Shown here: piece by piece, positions 1-5,292 of the stretch | Layout: every line of letters begins with the position of its first letter | How positions within the stretch are numbered: the stretch's first letter is position 1 | Assembly: GCA_016934645.1 (NCBI GenBank) | Contig: JAFGSL010000643.1 | Span: 1 to 6,970, forward strand | Reading direction: 5' to 3' | Source of the DNA: Anaerolineae bacterium | GTDB lineage: Bacteria > Chloroflexota > Anaerolineae > B4-G1 > SLSP01 | Length of the DNA: 6,970 nucleotides | Translations under genes and position numbers: made by a program | Notes under the pieces: model-generated | What the model was told of the DNA's origin: nothing | Database searches by the model: none | Seen by the model: the letters and a program-made list of their open reading frames with translations, nothing else

Positions 1-17
1 ACCTAACTACCCTGTTG

Positions 18-38
18 CGAATTACGAATCACGAATTA
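18..38. repeat. Three tandem CGAATYA heptamers in the leader of the first gene
   Basis: CGAATTA (18-24), CGAATCA (25-31) and CGAATTA (32-38) follow one another without a gap, and a partial fourth unit (CGGA) comes next. The array ends six bases before the Shine-Dalgarno of the first gene. It shares its 7-base period, but not its sequence, with the repeats in two other gaps of this window. The array may continue in a degenerate form upstream of the window, which cannot be seen. Its function is unknown. Confidence 0.7.
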
Positions 39-43
39 CGGAC

Positions 44-49
44 AAGGAG
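44..49 (+). promoter_or_regulatory. Ribosome binding site AAGGAG of the oxidoreductase gene
   Basis: AAGGAG lies seven bases before the ATG at 57, which is near-optimal spacing and fixes the start codon. No promoter can be identified in the 56 bases available, so the gene may be transcribed from further upstream or be a downstream member of an operon. Confidence 0.75.
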
Positions 50-56
50 TTGAACT

Positions 57-1061
57 ATGCTAAAAGTCGGAATTCTCGGTATGGGGGGCATGGGATGGTA
101 TCACGCACGGCGCTATCCGAGTGTGCCCAATGCGCAGATCGTTGCGATTGCAGATATCGTGCCGGAGCGCCTGGAGGTAAAGGAAGCGGTATCCGTTAAC
201 CTCGCGGACGAGAAGACTGTCCTTGACCTCTCGCAGGCGGCGCGCTATGGTGAAGCCGTCGACCTCATCGCGCAAGCGGACGTGGATGTCGTGGACATCT
301 GCCTGCCGACGGATTTGCACGCACCTTACGCCATCAAAGCGTTGGAGGCTGGGCTGCACGTGCTGTGCGAAAAGCCGATGGCGCTCTCCGGGGCCGATTG
401 TAACCGGATGATCGCGGCGGCACACGCAGCGGACCGTCGCCTGATGATCGCACAGTGCCTGCGCTTTTGGCCGGAGTACCTCTACCTTCAACACCTGATT
501 GTCGAAAAACCATTAGGGGCGCTGCTTTCCTTAAATATGTCCCGCATCGGTGGACGCCCGGGTTGGTCCCCGGACAACTGGTTCCTCGATCCCAAACGCA
601 GCGGCGGTGCGCTCCTCGATCTGCACATCCACGATGTAGACTATGTCAATGCCGTCTTCGGCGTGCCGGATGCGCTATACGCCACAGGCCGCGCTATGGC
701 AGAACCGGATAGCTACGACGTCATCCACGCTTGCTTCAATTACAACGACGGCCCACAGGTCCACATGCACGCGGGATGGAGCACGGCGCAAGTGCCATTC
801 CAGGCAAGTTTCGATGCCTGGTTCGAGCGCGGCTTTGTGCGCTATGCGGACGGCAAACTCACCGTCTTCGACAACCTGGAAAAAGTTGAGGGTCATCCTG
901 CAGAGATTGAGCCCGGCGATGGCTATCGCAACGAAATCGCCTACTTCCTCGATTGCGTCGAGAACGGTGCGCCGCCCACCCGCTGTATGCCGGAGTCCAC
1001 ACGGGATTCCATCGCCCTGATTGGCAAAGAAATCGAGAGTATCAAGGCGTTAGTCAAATAA
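57..1061 (+). CDS. Gfo/Idh/MocA family NAD(P)-dependent oxidoreductase
   Basis: This 334-residue protein is a cytoplasmic sugar-type dehydrogenase of normal family length. An N-terminal Rossmann fold is shown by GMGGMG (residues 8-13) in a beta-alpha-beta context, followed by the acidic residue D33 at the end of the second strand. The family signature EKP is at 105-107, and K106 is the expected catalytic lysine. The C-terminal alpha/beta domain carries GGALLDLHIHDVDY (183-196), in which D188 and H192 match the Asp and His of the Lys-Asp-His triad known from inositol dehydrogenase. The family oxidises or reduces hydroxyls of sugars, inositols and sugar acids with NAD(P). The substrate cannot be named from sequence. 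The neighbouring TIM barrel at 1204 suggests the pair acts on one carbohydrate. The ATG is supported by AAGGAG. The last codons (GCG TTA GTC) read into the TAGTC repeat that fills the following gap, so the extreme C-terminus may have been shaped by that repeat. Confidence 0.93.
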   Translation: MLKVGILGMGGMGWYHARRYPSVPNAQIVAIADIVPERLEVKEAVSVNLADEKTVLDLSQAARYGEAVDLIAQADVDVVDICLPTDLHAPYAIKALEAGLHVLCEKPMALSGADCNRMIAAAHAADRRLMIAQCLRFWPEYLYLQHLIVEKPLGALLSLNMSRIGGRPGWSPDNWFLDPKRSGGALLDLHIHDVDYVNAVFGVPDALYATGRAMAEPDSYDVIHACFNYNDGPQVHMHAGWSTAQVPFQASFDAWFERGFVRYADGKLTVFDNLEKVEGHPAEIEPGDGYRNEIAYFLDCVENGAPPTRCMPESTRDSIALIGKEIESIKALVK

Positions 1062-1176
1062 TCGTTAGTCTTGTAGTCATCAGTCTTACAGTCGTTAGTC
1101 TGGAGTCGGAAGCCCAGAACCTGACGACTAGTCGGCTAGAGACTACTCGACTACCTGACTATAAACGACCTGACTA
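1051..1176. repeat. Inverted array of TAGTC / GACTA words between the two sugar genes
   Basis: TAGTC occurs at 1051, 1066, 1074 and 1096, with variants CAGTC at 1081 and 1089 and GAGTC at 1103, so start-to-start steps are 15, 8, 7, 8, 7 and 7 bases. After the 10-base palindrome CGACTAGTCG (1125-1134) the words appear only as the complement GACTA, at 1141, 1149, 1157 and 1172, with steps of 8, 8 and 15. The array is therefore an inverted repeat built of heptamer/octamer units. One visible pairing is AGTCGTTAGTC (1090-1100) with GACTATAAACGACCT (1157-1171), with a three-base bulge and one mismatch. The first unit lies inside the 3' end of the upstream gene. The array fills almost the whole 142-base gap, in which no clear promoter or intrinsic terminator is seen. 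Confidence 0.75.
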
Positions 1177-1190
1177 TCAAACCTAAATTC

Positions 1191-1195
1191 GGAGG
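1191..1195 (+). promoter_or_regulatory. Ribosome binding site GGAGG of the TIM-barrel gene
   Basis: GGAGG lies eight bases before the ATG at 1204 and decides the start. A nearer ATG at 1199 is followed at once by CAA TGA and cannot encode a protein. Confidence 0.75.
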
Positions 1196-1203
1196 AATAT
1201 GCA

Positions 1204-2025
1204 ATGACTACGTTAAAACTAGGCGTCATGGCCCCATTAGAACACGGGCCGGAAGAGGAATTGAGGCACGTTCACGAGTTCGGCTTGCCGACGTGCCAGG
1301 TGGTCTGCTGGAAGCAAGCGTTGTTCACGGCAGAAATGGCCGACAGGTTGATCGCCGCGTCGGAAGAGAACCAGGTTGAGGTCACGACAATCTGGGCGGG
1401 TGTGCCCGGTCCACACATCTGGGACTTCGTCAAAGGACCGATCTCCATCGGCATCGTGCCGCCAGAGTTGCGCGCTGAGCGTCTTGTCGCGCTCAAGGCA
1501 GGCGCGGACTTTACCAAACGCGTGGGCGTACCGAGCATCACCACGCACGTCGGCTTCATCCCCGAGAATATGACCGATCCACTGTACTCCGGTGTGATCG
1601 ATGCCCTGCGCGAAATTGTCGAATACTGCGGTGAGCGCGGCTTGGGCTTCTGGTTCGAAACCGGGCAGGAGACGCCCGTTGTCCTCCTGCGGGTGATTGA
1701 AGAACTGGGATACGATAACCTGGGCATCAACCTCGATCCCGCGAATCTGTTGATGTACGGCAAGGCCAATCCGGTAGATGCACTGGACGTGTTCGGGCAG
1801 TACGTGCGTGGCGTCCATGCCAAGGATGGCGAATATCCGACCAATGGGCGGCAGTTGGGCGTCGAAAAGCCACTCGGCGAAGGGCGCGTCAACTTCCCCG
1901 TGCTCATCCCCAAACTGAAAAATCTCGGCTACACCGGTGCGTTGACCATCGAGCGCGAAATCAGCGGGCCCAAGCAGATTGAGGATATCAAGCACGCCAT
2001 CGCAGTGCTCTCACGGATCGCCTGA
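1204..2025 (+). CDS. Sugar phosphate isomerase/epimerase family TIM-barrel protein
   Basis: This 273-residue cytoplasmic protein belongs to the xylose isomerase-like / AP endonuclease 2 superfamily and has the usual length. Metal-ligand candidates occur in the expected order: H115 in THVGF, E152 in FETGQE, D178 in NLDPAN, H205 in VHAKD, and E250 in TIERE near the C-terminus. These conserved acids and histidines usually bind Mn, Co or Zn for isomerisation, epimerisation or dehydration of sugars, keto-sugars or inosose. The exact reaction cannot be told from the sequence. The gene follows the Gfo/Idh/MocA dehydrogenase by 142 bases on the same strand. That pairing is common in inositol and rare-sugar routes, where the dehydrogenase makes a keto-sugar and the TIM barrel isomerises or opens it. 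The start is set by GGAGG. The 252-codon opposite-strand reading frame inside the gene is a codon-bias shadow. Confidence 0.9.
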   Translation: MTTLKLGVMAPLEHGPEEELRHVHEFGLPTCQVVCWKQALFTAEMADRLIAASEENQVEVTTIWAGVPGPHIWDFVKGPISIGIVPPELRAERLVALKAGADFTKRVGVPSITTHVGFIPENMTDPLYSGVIDALREIVEYCGERGLGFWFETGQETPVVLLRVIEELGYDNLGINLDPANLLMYGKANPVDALDVFGQYVRGVHAKDGEYPTNGRQLGVEKPLGEGRVNFPVLIPKLKNLGYTGALTIEREISGPKQIEDIKHAIAVLSRIA

Positions 2026-2100
2026 GCAACAAGCGTTCAACTGTCAAACCCGGGAGCTTATCATTCTGCTGATGCGATGCGCCCTTGGTTCAGCTATAAG

Positions 2101-2189
2101 TGGCCTAAAGGCCGGGTATAAAGGGGGATTTTTGTGGCGGGCCTTGCCCGCCACAAAAATCCCCCTCAAAAGAGCCGCTTTAGCGGCCA
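2101..2189. repeat. Nested palindrome, MITE- or REPIN-like, with a perfect 21-bp stem
   Basis: The core is a perfect 21-bp inverted repeat, left arm 2122-2142 and right arm 2146-2166, closed by the three-base loop CTT. The arm reads from AGGGGGATTTTT to GTGGCGGGC. It is flanked by two small hairpins: GGCCT-AA-AGGCC (2102-2113) and GCCGCT-TT-AGCGGC (2174-2187). The outer hairpins are imperfect inverted copies of one another: TGGCCTAAAGGCC on the left and TGGCCGCTAAAGCGGC when the right one is read on the - strand. The whole unit is thus a palindrome within a palindrome, the architecture of REP doublets or small non-autonomous elements. No U-tract follows the stem on either strand, so it is not a classic intrinsic terminator, although such a hairpin in RNA could be cut by RNase III or stall transcription. 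No target-site duplication was recognised. Confidence 0.8.
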
Positions 2190-2254
2190 AACAACACACA
2201 AGTGCCGGTTGCCCCGCGAGAATGATAAAACTCTGCGTCAAACCCAGTTTCAAC

Positions 2255-2282
2255 TTGCTTCTTACGGCGGCCCTGTTATACT
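2255..2282 (+). promoter_or_regulatory. Candidate sigma70-type promoter for the permease gene
   Basis: TTGCTT (2255-2260) and TATACT (2277-2282) are separated by 16 bases and resemble -35 and -10 boxes; the -10 matches TATAAT at five of six positions. Transcription would start near 2289 and give a leader of about 75 bases. This is the only good pair seen in the 339-base gap 2026-2364, where a new transcript is expected. Apart from this pair and the nested palindrome, nothing else is recognised in that gap. Confidence 0.4.
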
Positions 2283-2364
2283 TACGAGGCTTGCTGGCCG
2301 GACGATATCGGTGGGACGAATGATGCCATGCAAGCCACAATTTACTTAAACTGGTGTTAAATTT

Positions 2365-5205
2365 ATGATCAAACTGTTACTCAGGTTCACTTCTGTCACA
2401 CGACTTGCTGTTAAGCGTTTATGGAACCATCCCGGTTTGACGGTGCTGGCACTCCTGGGCGTCGTTTTCGCGGTAGGGATGGTCAACAGTGCTTCGTTCT
2501 TCGCCAAAGCCGTGGACCAGGTTATCCTTAATCAGGAACTGGCTGACTTCAGCAAGATGACCGGGCGGCCACCATTCTCGACCAGCATCTACACCTTCTC
2601 CTCCGGACGCGCGCCCATTTCTCTGCAGCAAGCGGAGGAACTTTCGGGCCACGTGGCCGGCACATTGTCATCCGAGGTCGGATTGCCGACCCAGTACGTG
2701 GGGCTAGAAGTTCACAGCGGCAACATGATGCTGCGATCCATAGAAGGTGCATCTTACGCCACAAGTGAACAGGATTACCTGGAGTCCACCGATATCGTTT
2801 ATATCGCCGGCGTCTCCGATGAAATCGAGATTCTCGACGGCGATCCGCTCGACGAAGACGGCGCATCCAGTGACGTTTTGGACGTCTGGATGCATACACG
2901 TATGGCGGAGAAGATGGGCATCAACGTCGGTGAAGAGTTCAACCTGGGCATCAACGTTGTCTCCATGCCGATTACCATTCGCGTGCGCGGTTTCTGGCAG
3001 GCCAAGGACACCACCTCAGATTTTTGGTTCGAAAATCCCGATGCCACACTCCAAAACAAGCTCCTTGTGCGCCGCAAAGACTACGTCAACATCATCCAGC
3101 CGATGGTGCCCGGCAAAACATGGTTCGTCAATTGGCACATCATTCTGGATGAGAATGATGTGCTACCAGACAAAACAGTCGAGTACATCGAGGGATTCGA
3201 ACGCAGCATCATCGTGATCAACAAATTCCTTCCCGATGCCCGGATCAACACCCCGCCGTTGGACCCGCTGAAGTCGTTTGTCCAACGCGGTAACACCCTT
3301 ACCATTCTACTCCTGGGATTCAACCTGCCCGCACTTGGCTTCCTTCTTTACTTCCTGGTACTGACCTCGGCCATTATTGCCCGCTGGCAGGTGCGCGAGA
3401 CGGCTACCCTGGTTAGTCGAGGGATGCGGCCTTCCAGCATCCTAACCCTCACAATGGTCGAAGAGTCTATCCTCTTTATCGTGGGAACGCCGATCGGCAT
3501 TGCCGCAGGTATGGGACTGGCCCAACTGATGGGACAAACGGCTAGTTTCCTAACCTTTACCTCGCGTGATCTTTTACCGACGACCTTGCGAGGCATCACT
3601 ATCCCAATGACCCTCGTGGCGTTAGCCGTCACCATGGTAGCGCGCATCCTGCCCGCAATCCAGGCCACTCGCCAGAGCCTCGTCGACGTGGAGCGCGAAC
3701 GCGCTCGCCCACAGCGTTCACCCTTCTGGCATCGTGCGTACCTCGACTTTCTGCTCCTCCTACCTACCCTGTATGCCTACCGTCAACTGACCAAATATGG
3801 CACGTTGGCCCTCCTGGCACGCGACAGACCGGAAGATTTATATCAGGACCCCTTGCTCATTCTGGTACCCGCACTGGCGATTCTCACTTTTGCGCTACTC
3901 ACCCTGCGCATCTTCCCGTTGATTATGCGCGCCATCGATGTTCTCGCCAGCCTCACGCCATGGGCCACGCCACACCTGGCATTGCGCCAGTTAGGACGCG
4001 AGAGCCAAGCCTATGTCAACCCACTGCTTCTGGTGATCGTATCACTGGCACTCGGTGTCTATACGATCTCTATGGCCGCCAGTCTCGATCAGTGGCTGGT
4101 GGATCGTATGTATTATCGCGTGGGCTGTGATCTCGCCTTTAGCGTCTATCCGCCAAACACAACGAGTGAGTCTTTCTCTAGTAGCACACCTGTCAGCGGC
4201 GAGTGGATTCCATTGCCGACGCAGTTTGAAACCTTGGATGGCGTCGCCAAAGCCACCCGAGTCGGAGATTACGGCATGAGCTCGTCCCTACCCGCCAGCG
4301 GCAACCTCAATGGACGCTTTATCGCAGTGGATCGGACGGACTTCGCCTCTGTTGCCTGGTTCAGGAACGATTTCGCCAACGAGCCATTGGGTGGACTGAT
4401 GAATCAACTGGCGTTTTCGTCCAACGCCATCCTCGTTCCGGAAGACTTGTTTGAGGAGAATCATCTCCAGATTGGCGACGAGATCAACATGCGCGTCAGC
4501 ATCAACTACGAGTTCAATGTCAGCACAGCCTTCAAAGTCGCCGGGACCTACAAATATTTCCCCACCGTCTATGAGGACAGAATCGCCTTTATCGGCAACC
4601 TGGACTACCTCACGTTCTACGTCGGGATGATTGTCCCTCACGATGTCTGGATGCACCTGGATGATGGTGTGACTGGTGAGTCTGTGGTCGAGCAAGTGCC
4701 GAGGCTCCACGTGGTTCCCTCCCATCCGGCAGATGCAGAGGATTTGATTCGTACAGAACAGGCGCAATTCGAACGCGTTGGCGTCTTCGGTACGCTGTCG
4801 GTTGGTTTTCTCGCGGCGGTCGCTATGGCAGCGATGGGGTTGCTGATTTATACGTATGCCTCGCTGCATGACCGCCTACGGCGCTTCACCATTCTGCGCG
4901 CTGTAGGCTTGCAACGTCGTCAGATTAGCACCCAGGTCATAATGGAATATCTATTCTTGACATCGTTCGGGGCTATCGCCGGAGCGCTTATCGGCGCTGG
5001 GGCTTCGCACTTCTTTGTGCCATTGTTCCGCGTGACTGGCGAGCAAGGTGTCCCCCTGCCAACGCTGATTCCAATCATCGCGCAGGACAAAGTCGCACAA
5101 CTCGTCGTCATCTTCGTGGCCTTTATTGTGCTGTCCGAGGTCGTGGTGATTGCCCGTGCGCTCTCGCAACGCGCGTACACGATGCTGAAGGGTGTCTGGG
5201 GATAA
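2365..5205 (+). CDS. FtsX-like (MacB/LolC type) ABC transporter permease, two ectodomains
   Basis: This 946-residue inner-membrane protein looks like a duplicated FtsX permease. A basic N-terminus leads into TM1 (about 24-44), then an ectodomain (about 45-310), and TM segments near 311-338, 365-388 and 411-433. A middle section has hydrophobic stretches near 459-473, 494-519 and 551-573. A second ectodomain (about 574-805) is followed by TMs near 806-831, 862-888 and 909-932. The family's cytoplasmic coupling motif appears twice: RETATLVSRGMRPSSI (344-359) and RRFTILRAVGLQRRQI (839-854). Such permeases work with a separate ATPase to move or extract lipids, lipoproteins or peptides, or to signal across the membrane; they usually do not form a classical pore. 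No ATPase gene is in the window, so the partner must lie elsewhere. The ATG has no good Shine-Dalgarno, but a stop codon at 2347 leaves no upstream in-frame ATG, and the later Met39 lies inside TM1. The substrate is unknown. Confidence 0.88.
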   Translation: MIKLLLRFTSVTRLAVKRLWNHPGLTVLALLGVVFAVGMVNSASFFAKAVDQVILNQELADFSKMTGRPPFSTSIYTFSSGRAPISLQQAEELSGHVAGTLSSEVGLPTQYVGLEVHSGNMMLRSIEGASYATSEQDYLESTDIVYIAGVSDEIEILDGDPLDEDGASSDVLDVWMHTRMAEKMGINVGEEFNLGINVVSMPITIRVRGFWQAKDTTSDFWFENPDATLQNKLLVRRKDYVNIIQPMVPGKTWFVNWHIILDENDVLPDKTVEYIEGFERSIIVINKFLPDARINTPPLDPLKSFVQRGNTLTILLLGFNLPALGFLLYFLVLTSAIIARWQVRETATLVSRGMRPSSILTLTMVEESILFIVGTPIGIAAGMGLAQLMGQTASFLTFTSRDLLPTTLRGITIPMTLVALAVTMVARILPAIQATRQSLVDVERERARPQRSPFWHRAYLDFLLLLPTLYAYRQLTKYGTLALLARDRPEDLYQDPLLILVPALAILTFALLTLRIFPLIMRAIDVLASLTPWATPHLALRQLGRESQAYVNPLLLVIVSLALGVYTISMAASLDQWLVDRMYYRVGCDLAFSVYPPNTTSESFSSSTPVSGEWIPLPTQFETLDGVAKATRVGDYGMSSSLPASGNLNGRFIAVDRTDFASVAWFRNDFANEPLGGLMNQLAFSSNAILVPEDLFEENHLQIGDEINMRVSINYEFNVSTAFKVAGTYKYFPTVYEDRIAFIGNLDYLTFYVGMIVPHDVWMHLDDGVTGESVVEQVPRLHVVPSHPADAEDLIRTEQAQFERVGVFGTLSVGFLAAVAMAAMGLLIYTYASLHDRLRRFTILRAVGLQRRQISTQVIMEYLFLTSFGAIAGALIGAGASHFFVPLFRVTGEQGVPLPTLIPIIAQDKVAQLVVIFVAFIVLSEVVVIARALSQRAYTMLKGVWG

Positions 5206-5214
5206 AGCAATTCT

Positions 5215-5249
5215 GGATTTTAGATTTGGGATTTTCGCTATTGGATTTT
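5215..5249. repeat. Degenerate GGATTTT heptamers between permease and PBP genes
   Basis: GGATTTT starts at 5215, a variant AGATTTG at 5222, GGATTTT at 5229 and GGATTTT at 5243, giving steps of 7, 7 and 14 bases. The array fills most of the short gap after the permease stop codon. The run is T-rich but has no preceding GC-rich hairpin, so it is not read as an intrinsic terminator. It shares its period with the CGAATYA repeat at 18-38 but not its unit. Confidence 0.7.
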
Positions 5250-5283
5250 CGATGCAAGGCACGAGATGAGTGCCGGCCGCACC

Positions 5284-5289
5284 GGAGGG
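5284..5289 (+). promoter_or_regulatory. Ribosome binding site GGAGGG supporting the PBP start at 5293
   Basis: GGAGGG ends three bases before the ATG at 5293 (four bases counted from GGAGG). The spacing is short but the match is strong. An in-frame ATG at 5266 would add nine residues and has only the weak AAGG (5256-5259) before it. The downstream start is therefore preferred, but either is possible. Confidence 0.5.
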
Positions 5290-5292
5290 AGT

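Noticed and set aside
18..38. CRISPR array or classical operator made of the CGAATYA units
   Set aside because: The units are directly adjacent without spacers, which excludes CRISPR; no dyad symmetry typical of an operator is seen.
1237..1995. Opposite-strand open frame of 252 codons across the TIM-barrel gene
   Set aside because: It lies wholly within a well-supported gene with intact metal-binding motifs, has no recognisable domain, and is explained by GC-rich codon use.
2122..2166. Rho-independent terminator after the TIM-barrel gene
   Set aside because: The stem is long and perfect but is not followed by a U-tract on either strand; a mobile or structural palindrome fits better, although some terminating effect is not excluded.
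1979..2323. Possible small gene in the 339-base gap (frames through 1979-2323 and 2134-2349)
   Set aside because: These frames run through the perfect 21-bp inverted repeat, lack a Shine-Dalgarno and have no recognisable product.
2320..2349. Short leader peptide of nine codons (ATG ATG ... TAA) just before the permease start
   Set aside because: There is no convincing ribosome binding site and the peptide has no attenuation-like codon run; such a short frame is expected by chance.
4288..4869. Opposite-strand open frame of 193 codons inside the permease gene
   Set aside because: It overlaps the second ectodomain of a clear FtsX-type protein, and its translation shows no family features.
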